64,000 nucleotides of DNA from Syntrophomonadaceae bacterium (GTDB lineage Bacteria > Bacillota > Dethiobacteria > DTU022), in the NCBI GenBank assembly GCA_003567725.1, contig PWYU01000086.1, positions 1 to 64,000 on the forward strand, written 5' to 3'. The notes under the pieces were generated by a model, which was not told the origin of the DNA, made no database searches, and worked only from the letters and a program-made list of their open reading frames with translations. A program made the translations under genes and the position numbers. Shown piece by piece: positions 16,602 to 25,561 of this stretch (position 1 is its first letter; each line of letters starts with the position of its first letter).

Positions 16602-16645
16602 GGTGCCATCAGTGGTGCCATGAGCGGGTGCCATCAGTGGTGCCA
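16602..16645. repeat. Tandem 19-bp repeat, two copies
   Basis: GGTGCCATCAGTGGTGCCA occurs identically at 16602-16620 and 16627-16645, spaced by six bases (25-bp period). Each unit is itself built from a repeated GGTGCCA. It lies between nnr and the acyl-CoA dehydrogenase remnant. Confidence 0.8.
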
Positions 16646-16684
16646 GGGGGGGGCGGTTCGAGCGTCCGAAGAAAAGCGTAGGCT

Positions 16685-16720
16685 GAAGGGTAGACGATGG
16701 AACTGTCCTCCTGGCTTATG
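16685..16720 (+). repeat. Degenerate R2 repeat copy overlapping a gene start
   Basis: AAGGGTAGACGATGGAACTG followed by TCCTCCTGGCTTATGA resembles AAGGGGAGACGGTGGAACCG followed by TCCCCTGTGGCTTAGC at 35053. The ATG at 16697 of the downstream reading frame lies inside this match. Confidence 0.45.
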
Positions 16721-17113
16721 ATGAATGACGAAGAAAGAAAATTACAGCAAGAAGTGCGCTTTTTTGTGAAGGAAGATGTTGACAGGCGGTTTTTAAAGGA
16801 GATGGACGAAGACAAGGTCCGTTATCCAAGGGAATTCCTGGAAAAAGCAGCAAGCAGGAGCCTTTTGGGACTGCGCTTTCCTGAACAATACGGGGGTAGG
16901 AGCATGCCCTGGGTCTCTGAAATCATTGCTTTGGAGGAAGTTGGGGTTTTGGTGACCTCTCTGGGCTGTCTTTATTCGCTGGTCAGTATAGTTAGGGAAG
17001 CTATAGATAAATTTGGTTCGGAGCATCTGAAAAAGAAATACCTGCAGCCCACCCTTGAAGGTCGCCTGACTTTTGCAGAAGCGGAACAGGAAAACGAAAA
17101 GATTTATGAGTAA
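16697..17113 (+). pseudogene. Acyl-CoA dehydrogenase N-terminal remnant
   Basis: A 138-codon ORF whose residues 10-125 match the N-terminal helical domain of acyl-CoA dehydrogenases: NDEERKLQQEVRFFVKEDV, YPREFLEKAASRSLLGLRFPEQYGG and FGSEHLKKKYLQPTLEGRLTFAEAE. The family normally runs to about 380 residues and continues with the FAD-binding TEP..GSD motif. Here it stops at EQENEKIYE, just where that motif should begin. The first nine residues (MELSSWLMM) come from the degenerate R2 repeat. It is most likely a dead fragment, although a short expressed protein cannot be excluded. Confidence 0.8.
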
Positions 17114-17174
17114 AAGCTAAATCGGTTACAGCAATAGTGCTACAATTATATCGGCAAGGGAGAGAAGATAGCAA

Positions 17175-18464
17175 ATGAGTAAAAAAACAGTAAAGTTTGG
17201 TCTGGTGGGAGCAGGAACAATAGGCAAAGGAGTAGTCGATCTATATAAACGCAACGGCAATCTAATTAACAAAAACCTTGATTTTAATATTAGCCTGGAA
17301 AAAGTAGCCGATCGGGATCAAGAACGGCTGCAAGCCCTTGATTTAGAAGCGGCAAAGCTTACCACTGATGCTGCAGACATCATTGATAATCCTGATATTG
17401 ATATTGTTATTGAGCTAATCGGCGGAATTGAACCAGCCCGCAGTTTCATTGCCAGGGCTCTTGAAAATGGTAAACATGTGGTTACAGCCAACAAGGACAT
17501 GATGGCCAGGCACGGTCAGGACTTGATCGATCTGGCTCGAGAAAACACAGTGAATTTATTTTACGAAGCCAGTGTTGGTGGTGCCATTCCTTTGATTCGT
17601 CCTCTTAAACATAACCTGATTGCTGATCGGATCAGCCGGGTGCTCGGTATCGTCAACGGCACTACTAATTACATTTTCACCCATATGGCTCAGGATAATT
17701 TAAGCCTGGATAAGGCTCTTTCTGAAGCGCAAAGACTGGGGTTTGCCGAATCCGATCCTACCAATGATGTGGAAGGCCTGGATGCGGCCTATAAGCTGGT
17801 GATTATGGCTCAACTGGCTTTTGGCAAGAAAGCTGAATTTGATCAGGTGTACATTGAAGGTATAAACGGTGTTACTTATGAGGATATTTCCTATGCCCGG
17901 GAAATAGGCTATACCATTAAACTGCTGGCTATCGGTGAGGATCTTCCTGAAGGTTTGGCTTTAAGGGTCCACCCGGCCCTGGTTCCTTTAGAGCATCCCC
18001 TTGCCTCGGTCTTAAATGAATTAAATGCTGTTTTTATTGAAAGTGAAGCGGCAAAAGAGCTTATGTTTTACGGTCCCGGTGCCGGAGCCATGCCCACGGC
18101 TACAGCCATCCTATCTGATGTTGTTGAAGCCGCTCGCTGTATCCAAGGTAACATCTCCAACGGGGTAGTAGAGAAAAAGCTGGAAGAAACCGGTTTTGTC
18201 CCCATCGGCGCTACAGAGGCCCGTTTTTACTTACGTTTCCTGGTAGAAGACCGGGCCGGCGTATTTGCTTCCCTGGCTAATGCTTTTGCCGATGAGAGAG
18301 TTAGCCTGGATATGATCATCCAAAAGCGGAGTGTCGGCGATTTGGCTGAAGTAGTGCTGGTAACGCATGCAGTAAAAGAAGAAGCATTTCAGCGGGCTTT
18401 GAGTAAAGTAACAGAAATATCAGCCATTAAGCCAGATCCCAGTGTTATCCGCCTGCTTAATTAA
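17175..18464 (+). CDS. hom: Homoserine dehydrogenase
   Basis: A 429-residue enzyme that reduces aspartate semialdehyde to homoserine for threonine and methionine synthesis. The Rossmann NAD(P) domain starts FGLVGAGTIGKGVVDLYKR. The catalytic region contains ASVGGAIPLIRPL, GIVNGTTNYIFTHM and ESDPTNDVEGLDAAYK. A C-terminal ACT domain (about 350-425, FLVEDRAGVFASLANAF) implies feedback control, probably by threonine. The ribosome site is GGGAGAAGATAGCAA before ATG 17175. Its pathway partner asd lies at 44.5 kb, not beside it. Confidence 0.96.
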   Translation: MSKKTVKFGLVGAGTIGKGVVDLYKRNGNLINKNLDFNISLEKVADRDQERLQALDLEAAKLTTDAADIIDNPDIDIVIELIGGIEPARSFIARALENGKHVVTANKDMMARHGQDLIDLARENTVNLFYEASVGGAIPLIRPLKHNLIADRISRVLGIVNGTTNYIFTHMAQDNLSLDKALSEAQRLGFAESDPTNDVEGLDAAYKLVIMAQLAFGKKAEFDQVYIEGINGVTYEDISYAREIGYTIKLLAIGEDLPEGLALRVHPALVPLEHPLASVLNELNAVFIESEAAKELMFYGPGAGAMPTATAILSDVVEAARCIQGNISNGVVEKKLEETGFVPIGATEARFYLRFLVEDRAGVFASLANAFADERVSLDMIIQKRSVGDLAEVVLVTHAVKEEAFQRALSKVTEISAIKPDPSVIRLLN

Positions 18465-18617
18465 GAGATGTTTTTATAATCAAGAGCTGTGCAGGAGAGT
18501 TCATTTAAGGGTAGTTAAATATTGGTTGTCAAGTGTCAAATCAGCCCTATTTAGCTGCACAGAAGGCTTTTCTGGATCATAACAGCACAGGCTGTGTAGT
18601 TACGCTGCCAAAATTAT

Positions 18618-19745
18618 TTATGGAAGAGAGTTTAACTGCCGGTTAAAATAGAGCCTGTTTTGCATTAAATTTGCAATATGACGGGGCATCGATGCGGGGT
18701 AGATCAAGGCCCGGCTGTGCAAAAGGACTGCACCGGCCAGGGTAGGTATAAAGGTTTTTTTAAAATGTAACTTATATAAAAGGTTATAAATACTCCCGAC
18801 TTCTGCCTGCCTTTGCTCAGCTTCCTTGAGGGCCTTAAAAGCCAGGGTGGCGCTTTTAAAGGCATTGAACAAACCTTCTCCTGAAAACGGTTCTACCAGG
18901 CCGGCGGCATCACCGATTAAAAGCAGGTTTTTCCGACCTGCTTTTTTCAATGGCCCTAAAAAAGGTAGGGGCCACCAGGATAACCCGCATCCCGGTTTTC
19001 CTTCCGCAAAAATCTTTAGGTAAGCCTTTTTAAGCAGGGCCGGGTTAAAGAGGCCTCCTACCCCCCGGTTAATCCAGCTGCTGCTGTGAAAAGACCAGCC
19101 CATCCCTCCTAAAAAGGGTAAGGGATAAAAATCTAAAGTTCCCGGCGCTGGATTATCTTTGTCGGACTCAGGTTCAATTGTAACCAGCTCGCTTAATCCC
19201 CGGCCACAGAAGCTAATCGCAGGCTTCCTCAGGCCTGCCAAAACCCCGCATCTTCCCAGGGCTCCATCAGCGCCAACTACATATCGAGCAAAGATATGAT
19301 CAGGTTGGGCCCCGGTTATCCTGAGCCGGTAAGAACCACGGTTTTTAAAATTTTGCTCAGTCCTATCAAGAGTTTGCAGACTTTGTTCCTGCAGGATCAG
19401 GGCTCCTTTTGAAGCTGCATAATTCAGGAAGTGATGGTCGAAATCTGCTCTTTTAACCAGCAGACCCAGGGGTTCTGTGGATTTATATTCATAGTACTGT
19501 TTTTTTCTGAAAACGCGGATGGTATCAACCGGCTGGACCGGTATTTTTCCCGGATCTAGATCGAGGGGAAGAAGGGAAAGGGCCCGGGCAGATATAAAAC
19601 CGCCGCAGGGCTTGAAGCGCGGCATTTTATTTTGTTCCAGGATAACTGTTCTCAAACCGGCTTCTGCTGCCAGGGCAGCCAGAAATGAACCGGCCGGCCC
19701 CCCGCCTACAACTGCCAGATCAAAGGTTCTGCTATTATCCTGCAT
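18618..19745 (-). CDS. FAD-dependent oxidoreductase, geranylgeranyl reductase family
   Basis: A 375-residue flavoprotein. The dinucleotide-binding motif VVGGGPAGSFLAALAAEAG lies near residues 11-29, followed by E..KMPRFKPCGGFISARAL. The FKPCGG element marks the geranylgeranyl/digeranylgeranyl reductase branch of the p-hydroxybenzoate hydroxylase superfamily. The second FAD motif is LLIGDAAGLVEPFSGEGLFNAF (about 274-295). It probably reduces prenyl double bonds or a related substrate, but substrate and electron donor are unknown. It is monocistronic and convergent with hom. Confidence 0.8.
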   Translation of the reverse strand: MQDNSRTFDLAVVGGGPAGSFLAALAAEAGLRTVILEQNKMPRFKPCGGFISARALSLLPLDLDPGKIPVQPVDTIRVFRKKQYYEYKSTEPLGLLVKRADFDHHFLNYAASKGALILQEQSLQTLDRTEQNFKNRGSYRLRITGAQPDHIFARYVVGADGALGRCGVLAGLRKPAISFCGRGLSELVTIEPESDKDNPAPGTLDFYPLPFLGGMGWSFHSSSWINRGVGGLFNPALLKKAYLKIFAEGKPGCGLSWWPLPFLGPLKKAGRKNLLLIGDAAGLVEPFSGEGLFNAFKSATLAFKALKEAEQRQAEVGSIYNLLYKLHFKKTFIPTLAGAVLLHSRALIYPASMPRHIANLMQNRLYFNRQLNSLP

Positions 19746-19941
19746 AATCGGGTTTGTGCCTCCATTGCTTTACTGGTTGCTCTAAATTGATCAAAGTTCG
19801 GACCTGCTCGGTCACTGCCAGGCTGTTTCTAAAATTGTCTGAAATGAATACTTTGCTGGCAGATCACGCGTTCAGTAATGACTTTTTTGGGTGAAGCTGA
19901 AAGCTCTTGCGCTTCATTATAGCATAAAATGGCTGCATAAC

Positions 19942-19970
19942 TTGACGGGCTTATAGAGATAGATTAAAAT
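19942..19970 (+). promoter_or_regulatory. Probable promoter of gatCAB leader
   Basis: TTGACG (19942-19947), a 17-base spacer and TAAAAT (19965-19970). A transcript from here would begin near 19977 and run through the GC hairpin at 20085 into gatC. Confidence 0.55.
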
Positions 19971-20004
19971 TATTGCTGTGGCATTTATAAAATTGCTGCT
20001 GGTA

Positions 20005-20118
20005 GATCAGGCATTAATATTTACGCCAGGATAAGCCCGGGTTAAGCACAGCGGCCCAATACCCGGCATAGCTACAACTAAAAAGGCCGGCTGGCAAAGC
20101 CGGCCTGATCAATATTTT
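20005..20118 (+). promoter_or_regulatory. Candidate attenuator/terminator in the gat leader
   Basis: A strong hairpin GGCCGGCT (20085-20092) / AGCCGGCC (20098-20105) with loop GGCAA is followed by TGATCAATATTTTT, an intrinsic-terminator-like layout. Upstream GATCAGGC (20005-20012) is exactly complementary to GCCTGATC (20103-20110), which overlaps the 3' arm of the hairpin and could act as a competing helix. No T-box sequence (AGGGTGGNACCGCG) is present. The rest of 19746-20181 shows nothing nameable. Confidence 0.4.
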
Positions 20119-20181
20119 TGCATAAATGGCTTTCTGATTCGATAGCAGTTTATAGATTAATTTGGAGTGGAGGCAAAAACT

Positions 20182-20490
20182 GTGGCTGTTGATTTTAATG
20201 CTGAAGTTGATTATGTGGCTCGCCTGGCCCGCCTTTTTCTTGAACCGGATGAGAAAAAGCGTATGGCTGGACAGTTAAGCGATATTTTAAAAACTGCCCG
20301 CCGTATTCAAGAATTAGATACCACTGGAGTTGAACCTACCTCACATGTTACTGAAGTTCCGGCAGTATTAAGAGAAGATCAGGTCAAACCTTCACTGCCT
20401 TTAAACAGGATCATGCAAAATGTTCCTCGACGCGATAAAGGATATTTAAAAGTCCCGAGGATTGCTGATTCACAACAAGATCAGGACTAA
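20182..20490 (+). CDS. gatC: Aspartyl/glutamyl-tRNA amidotransferase subunit C
   Basis: A 102-residue small subunit of the GatCAB transamidase, which makes Gln-tRNA(Gln) and/or Asn-tRNA(Asn) from mischarged tRNAs. The family pattern is present: VARLARLFLEPDEKKRMAGQ, LDTTGVEPTSHVTEV and LREDQVKPSL. GTG 20182 is preferred over GTG 20167 because GGAGG lies nine bases upstream. It is the first gene of gatC-gatA-gatB. Confidence 0.95.
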   Translation: MAVDFNAEVDYVARLARLFLEPDEKKRMAGQLSDILKTARRIQELDTTGVEPTSHVTEVPAVLREDQVKPSLPLNRIMQNVPRRDKGYLKVPRIADSQQDQD

Positions 20491-20545
20491 CCGGCTAGAA
20501 TATTCGAATGTGCCGATAATTTATTAAGCGGAAGCGAGGCATGCC

Positions 20546-22027
20546 ATGCATCTTTATGAACAAACAGCGTTTGAGCTGAGCCGAATGCTTAATTCCCGGG
20601 AAGTGAGTTCGGTTGAAGTGGTTCGCAGCTTCCTGGAACGGATCGATGAAGTAGATCCACATTTAAAGGCTTTTATTAATTATACCCCGAATCAGGCCCT
20701 GGAGACTGCCGGAGAAGTTGACAGTAAAAGAATAGGGGGAGAAAAATTGCCTGCCCTGGCAGGTGTGCCCATTGCTGTCAAGGATAATATTTCGACCATG
20801 GGTCTGCAAACTACCTGTGCTTCCCGTATTTTAGAAAACTATGTTCCACCATTTGATGCTACCGTTATTAGTGCTATAAAAAAAGCCAAAATGCCTATCC
20901 TTGGTAAAACTAATCTGGATGAGTTCGCAATGGGCTCTTCTACGGAAAACTCGGCTTTTTTCCCCACCCATAATCCCTGGAACCTGGAAAGGGTCCCCGG
21001 GGGCTCCAGTGGGGGTTCTGTAGTTGCTGTGGCAGCAGGTATGGCCCCTCTGGCTCTTGGTTCCGATACTGGTGGGTCGATCCGGCAGCCGGCCGCAATG
21101 TGTGGGATGACGGGGCTGAGGCCTACTTACGGAAGGGTTTCCCGTTACGGTTTAATTGCTTTTGCTTCCTCTTTAGACCAGATAGGCCCTGTCAGCTTAA
21201 CCGCCCTTGACGGAGCTCTTTTGATGAACTTAATTGCCGGCTATGATCCTCTTGACTCAACTTCTCTCAGCGATGCAGTCCCTGATTACAGCGCAAGGCT
21301 TGAACCGGATTTAAATAATTTGAGAATTGGCGTGATCAGGTACGATCAGGGGGATGGTTTTGATCCAGAAGTAACCGCAGCGGTTTATAAGGCTGCATCC
21401 CTGCTGGAAGAATACGGCGCCAGGGTTGGAGAATTAACCTTACCCTTAACCGATTATGGCTTAAGCGCTTATTATCTCATTGCTCCTTCCGAAGCCAGCT
21501 CAAACCTGGGCCGTTATGATGGGGTCCGTTATGGTTTTAGTGTTGATGCGGACAGTATTGAGGCTATGTTCAGCCGAACCAGGGGCGAAGGTTTCGGTCC
21601 TGAGGTCAAGCGCCGGATTATGATTGGGACTTATGCTCTAAGTGCCGGATATTATGATGCTTATTACCTGAAGGCGATGAAGGTAAGGACAATGATTCGC
21701 AGCGATTATGAAGAAGCCTTTAAAAAGTATGATCTACTGTTAGGCGCGGCCTCACCGACCCCGGCTTTCAGGCTGGGCGAAAAAATTGAAGACCCCCTTC
21801 AAATGTACCTGTCAGACGTCTGCAATATAACTGATGCTTTAGCCGGAGTTCCTTCATTAGCTGTACCTGCTGGACTACACTCCAGTGGTTTGCCTGTGGG
21901 ACTGCAATTGACAGCTCGCCCCCTTAAGGAAAAATTGCTTTTTAAAACTGCGCGGTTTTTTGAAGAGCACCGCAAGCAGGTTCCTCTGCGCCCTGAGCTG
22001 AATTTTTTGGAAGGAAGGGGGCGTTAA
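20546..22027 (+). CDS. gatA: Aspartyl/glutamyl-tRNA amidotransferase subunit A
   Basis: A 493-residue amidase subunit that releases ammonia from glutamine. The amidase-signature catalytic triad is visible: Lys in AGVPIAVKDNI, and the Ser pair in PGGSSGGSVVAVAAG and GSDTGGSIRQPAA. The length is typical. It follows gatC by 55 bases and ends two bases before gatB. Confidence 0.97.
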   Translation: MHLYEQTAFELSRMLNSREVSSVEVVRSFLERIDEVDPHLKAFINYTPNQALETAGEVDSKRIGGEKLPALAGVPIAVKDNISTMGLQTTCASRILENYVPPFDATVISAIKKAKMPILGKTNLDEFAMGSSTENSAFFPTHNPWNLERVPGGSSGGSVVAVAAGMAPLALGSDTGGSIRQPAAMCGMTGLRPTYGRVSRYGLIAFASSLDQIGPVSLTALDGALLMNLIAGYDPLDSTSLSDAVPDYSARLEPDLNNLRIGVIRYDQGDGFDPEVTAAVYKAASLLEEYGARVGELTLPLTDYGLSAYYLIAPSEASSNLGRYDGVRYGFSVDADSIEAMFSRTRGEGFGPEVKRRIMIGTYALSAGYYDAYYLKAMKVRTMIRSDYEEAFKKYDLLLGAASPTPAFRLGEKIEDPLQMYLSDVCNITDALAGVPSLAVPAGLHSSGLPVGLQLTARPLKEKLLFKTARFFEEHRKQVPLRPELNFLEGRGR

Positions 22028-22029
22028 TA

Positions 22030-23466
22030 ATGAAATATGAAGTTGTCATCGGTCTGGAAATTCATGTTGAACTTTTAACAGCTTCCAAGCTCTTTTGTGG
22101 ATGCAGCACTGCTTTTGGCCGGGAACCGAACTCCCATTGCTGCCCTGTATGTTTGGGCCTGCCGGGTAGTTTACCAGTATTTAACCGCAGGGCTATTGAG
22201 CTGTCTGTAACGGCGGCCCTGGCTTTAAAAAGCGAGGTTCAGCTGCGAAGCCGTTTTGACCGGAAAAACTATTTCTACCCGGATCTTCCCAAGGCTTACC
22301 AGGTATCTCAGTTTGATCAGCCCCTGGCCCGGGGCGGTTACCTGGCCATGGAATATGAAGGCAAAAAAAAGTTGATCAATCTGGAAAGGGTTCATCTGGA
22401 AGAAGAAGCCGGCAAATTGATTCACGCCGGAGATTCTATCATAGGAGCCGGCCATTCCCTGGTTGATTATAACCGGGCCGGGATCCCCTTATTGGAGATT
22501 GTGACTGCCCCCGAACTTCATTCCGGAGAAGAGGCCCGCCTTTTTCTGGAGGATTTAAGGACTGTGCTTCTTTATGCCGGAGTTTCTGATTGTAAAATGG
22601 AAGAAGGATCGCTGCGCTGTGATGCAAATATCTCGCTGCGCCCGGCAGGAAGCAGTGAACTGGGCACTAAAGCGGAAGTAAAAAATATGAATTCTTTTCG
22701 TTCCGTGGAACTGGCTCTTGATTATGAAATTAAGCGTCAGCAGCAGGTCTTATCAGCAGGGGGGGTAGTGAACCAGGAAACCTGCCACTGGGATGAAGAA
22801 AAGAAGCAGACCTTCAGCATGCGCAGTAAAGAAGGCTCCTCTGATTACCGCTATTTTCCTGAACCGGATCTTTTACCCCTGGTCCTGGAAAAATCCTTTG
22901 TGGCAGAACTGGCCCGCACGCTTCCTGAAATGCCTGCAAAGCGCCGGGAAAGATTCCAGGAACAATACAATCTGGAGAAGAAAGAAGCCTTTATGTTTAC
23001 AGGAAACCGGGAGATGGGAGATTTATTTGAAGCAGTGGCTAAAATCTATCGCGATTATCGTAACCTGGCCAACTGGATCCAGGGTGATCTGCTTTATCAG
23101 CTGCGGGAAAGCGGTAAAAAAATAAAAGAAGTGGAGCCAGCTTTGCTGGCCAATTTACTTCGGCTTTTAGATGAAGGGAGAATCAACCGTCCTGTTGCCA
23201 AGGAGCTGTTGGCTGAAATGGTGCAAACCGGAACCGATCCAGTGGATCTGGTTAAAGAACGGGGCCTGGAGCAAATATCCAGCCGGGAGAGTTTACTTCC
23301 ATTACTGGAACAGGTTATAGCTGAGAATCCTGAAGCGGTTGAGAACTACCGCCAGGGCAAAAAGAAAGCCCTTGCTTTTCTGGTGGGTAAAGTAATGGCC
23401 GCAACCAAAGGCCGGGCTGATCCGGCAGAACTAAATCGTTTATTTGAAGAAAAAATCCAGGGTTGA
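22030..23466 (+). CDS. gatB: Aspartyl/glutamyl-tRNA amidotransferase subunit B
   Basis: A 478-residue subunit that activates the mischarged aminoacyl-tRNA and binds it through the C-terminal YqeY-like tail domain (about 330-478). N-terminal signatures include EVVIGLEIHVELLTASKLFC, NSHCCPVCLGLPGSLPV and FDRKNYFYPDLPKAYQVSQF. The DYRYFPEPDL motif lies at about residue 275. The last gene of gatCAB; purA follows directly. Confidence 0.97.
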   Translation: MKYEVVIGLEIHVELLTASKLFCGCSTAFGREPNSHCCPVCLGLPGSLPVFNRRAIELSVTAALALKSEVQLRSRFDRKNYFYPDLPKAYQVSQFDQPLARGGYLAMEYEGKKKLINLERVHLEEEAGKLIHAGDSIIGAGHSLVDYNRAGIPLLEIVTAPELHSGEEARLFLEDLRTVLLYAGVSDCKMEEGSLRCDANISLRPAGSSELGTKAEVKNMNSFRSVELALDYEIKRQQQVLSAGGVVNQETCHWDEEKKQTFSMRSKEGSSDYRYFPEPDLLPLVLEKSFVAELARTLPEMPAKRRERFQEQYNLEKKEAFMFTGNREMGDLFEAVAKIYRDYRNLANWIQGDLLYQLRESGKKIKEVEPALLANLLRLLDEGRINRPVAKELLAEMVQTGTDPVDLVKERGLEQISSRESLLPLLEQVIAENPEAVENYRQGKKKALAFLVGKVMAATKGRADPAELNRLFEEKIQG

Positions 23467-23488
23467 TTATTTTAGACAGGAGTATGTT

Positions 23489-24802
23489 ATGAATAATTTT
23501 GATAGCCTGGTTGTTGTAGGCGCCCAGTGGGGCGACGAAGGGAAAGGCAAAGTCATTGATTATTTGGCTGCTAAAGCTGACGTGGTTGCCCGTTTTCAAG
23601 GAGGGGATAATGCCGGTCATACTGTGGTTTATGGAGCTAATATCTTTAAACTGCACCATATTCCTTCGGGAATTCTTTATCCTGGCTGCTTAAGTTTGCT
23701 CGGTAACGGTATGGTTGTCAACCCCCTGGTTTTGCTAAATGAACTAATAGAATTAGAAAAAAGAAGTATTAGTACAGAAAACCTGAAAATAAGCGATAAA
23801 GCTCATCTTATCATGACCTATCATCAGGTTTATGATCGGGTCAATGAAGAATTATTGGGTGATCATAAAATTGGTACTACCGGCCGGGGTATTGGGCCGG
23901 CTTATGCCGATAAAGCCCTGCGAAGAGGATTGCGAGCCATCGATCTTACTGATATAAATGTTTTCAGGGAAAGGCTCGCACAAATCCTGCCGTTACAAAA
24001 CCGTCTTTTAAAAAGTGCTTATCAACATAAAGGTTACGGTCTTGACCAGCTGGTTGAAATGTATCGTCCGGCTTTAGAAAAGCTGGGCCCTATGGTGGTA
24101 GATACATCAAGATTACTTGCAGATAGCTTTTCTGAAGGTAAAAAAGTTCTTTTCGAAGGGGCTCAGGGTGCTTTACTGGATATTGATCACGGCACTTACC
24201 CTTTTGTCACCTCGTCTTCTACAGTGGCTGCAGCGGCAGGTTCGGGCAGCGGACTGGGACCTCAATATACCTGTCAGGTTCTGGGAGTGATGAAAGCATA
24301 CACTACCAGGGTTGGAGAGGGGCCTTTCCCTTCAGAGGACAACGGGGAAGCAGGAGAACTGTTGAGAGTCCAGGGTGCTGAATTTGGAACCACCACCGGC
24401 CGGCCCAGGCGTTGTGGCTGGTTTGATGCTGTTATCGCCCGTTATGCTGCCCGGATTAACGGTCTCACCGGGCTGGCTATTACCAAGCTTGATGTATTAA
24501 GTGGTCTGGAAACTCTAAATGTAGCCGTTACTTATGAGTGTGATAATAACTCAACCAGGGAGTTTCCTGCCAACCTAATTGAGCTTGAAAAATGTAAGCC
24601 TATTTATGAGGTTTTTCCCGGCTGGCATGAAGATTTGTCCAGAATTAGCACTATGCAGGATTTGCCGGAAGCAGCGAGACATTATTTAGAAGCGCTGGAA
24701 GAAGCGATCGGAGTTCCTATTGAATTGATTTCAGTTGGCCCGGATCGGACCCAGACGATAGTCAGGCCCGGTTCCTTTTTAGCGGGCTGGTATGGGGATT
24801 AA
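23489..24802 (+). CDS. purA: Adenylosuccinate synthetase
   Basis: A 437-residue GTP-dependent enzyme joining IMP and aspartate in AMP synthesis. Signatures: VVVGAQWGDEGKGKVIDYLA near the N-terminus, QGGDNAGHTVV, the catalytic-site sequence GTTGRGIGPAYADKALRRG, FEGAQGALLDIDHGTYPFVT, and TTGRPRRCGWFDAV. ATG 23489 is chosen because AGGAGTATGTT precedes it. A 15-codon upstream extension would overlap gatB. Confidence 0.97.
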   Translation: MNNFDSLVVVGAQWGDEGKGKVIDYLAAKADVVARFQGGDNAGHTVVYGANIFKLHHIPSGILYPGCLSLLGNGMVVNPLVLLNELIELEKRSISTENLKISDKAHLIMTYHQVYDRVNEELLGDHKIGTTGRGIGPAYADKALRRGLRAIDLTDINVFRERLAQILPLQNRLLKSAYQHKGYGLDQLVEMYRPALEKLGPMVVDTSRLLADSFSEGKKVLFEGAQGALLDIDHGTYPFVTSSSTVAAAAGSGSGLGPQYTCQVLGVMKAYTTRVGEGPFPSEDNGEAGELLRVQGAEFGTTTGRPRRCGWFDAVIARYAARINGLTGLAITKLDVLSGLETLNVAVTYECDNNSTREFPANLIELEKCKPIYEVFPGWHEDLSRISTMQDLPEAARHYLEALEEAIGVPIELISVGPDRTQTIVRPGSFLAGWYGD

Positions 24803-24951
24803 AAAAATTATACTTATATTTGAAAATAAGCTTATATCGGGCAGGAATTTTGAACCTTCTAGGAGAATAAGAAAAAACTATCGCCATATACAACAATACC
24901 GCTTTCGAATCTATACTTTATCAGTTAGCATAGTAAATAAGGAGGAGTATA

Positions 24952-25458
24952 ATGAGACAGGGCATTCGGAGTTGGTTAAAAGTAGTAATCGGGTTTGTTT
25001 ACTCGATCACTATAATAATTACATTTTTAACTTTTTCTCTATTTGGAGTAAAAGCGGAAGATACTGTACGTGTTATTGTTACAGAAGCTACCCCTCCCTA
25101 TACTGAAGTACAGCTGCTTACTGTTAATCTGCAGCCTATGGTTATACACAACGTGTTTTGGTTAAGCTTAGCCGGGCTTGGTTTTCTAATGATATTTTTG
25201 TATTTTGTTGATCAAAGATTTAAAGTGTTTTTGGCTCCTGGTTTGATTACCCTGATTATGACAGTCTTTGTGGGCGCCTTAATGCTGGCCTTTTTAGAAA
25301 ATATTTTTGCTGATGTCCAACCCTACCAGGAACTCTATTTAGAGACGGCTATGAACCGTTTCTACCAGGCTACAGCCGGGATGACTATTTTAGGAGTATT
25401 ATTGATCTTGATTTCATATTATGGTGATCAAGTCTTCTCTGTCCTGAAAAAAAGTTGA
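24952..25458 (+). CDS. Hypothetical membrane protein
   Basis: A 168-residue protein I do not recognise. An N-terminal hydrophobic segment (about residues 10-34, ending in VKA-E) could be a signal peptide or membrane anchor. A ~25-residue polar stretch follows, then three clear helices at about 66-83, 92-114 and 142-160. GGAGGAG is well placed before ATG 24952. The downstream hairpin at 25495 suggests a single-gene transcript. Confidence 0.65.
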   Translation: MRQGIRSWLKVVIGFVYSITIIITFLTFSLFGVKAEDTVRVIVTEATPPYTEVQLLTVNLQPMVIHNVFWLSLAGLGFLMIFLYFVDQRFKVFLAPGLITLIMTVFVGALMLAFLENIFADVQPYQELYLETAMNRFYQATAGMTILGVLLILISYYGDQVFSVLKKS

Positions 25459-25494
25459 TCCGGGCCTGTTTTTTTAAATCCATTGAACAAACGG

Positions 25495-25521
25495 GGGGCG
25501 GTTACGGTTATCGCCCCTTTT
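25495..25521 (+). terminator. Intrinsic terminator
   Basis: The stem GGGGCG / CGCCCC with an 11-base loop is followed by TTTT, 36 bases after the stop of the hypothetical membrane protein. Confidence 0.65.
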
Positions 25522-25561
25522 ACTATTAGGTTTTCCAAAAGTTGCTTGGAGGATGAGCAAA

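Noticed and set aside
16640-16680. tRNA T-arm-like GGTTCGAGC
   Set aside because: No acceptor or anticodon stems around it; it belongs to the repeat cluster.
19746-20181. T-box leader for gatCAB
   Set aside because: No AGGGTGGNACCGCG T-box sequence or specifier-loop layout is visible.
24792-25106. 104-codon plus-strand ORF overlapping the hypothetical membrane protein gene
   Set aside because: Overlaps both purA and the better-supported gene, lacks a ribosome site and has unlike composition.
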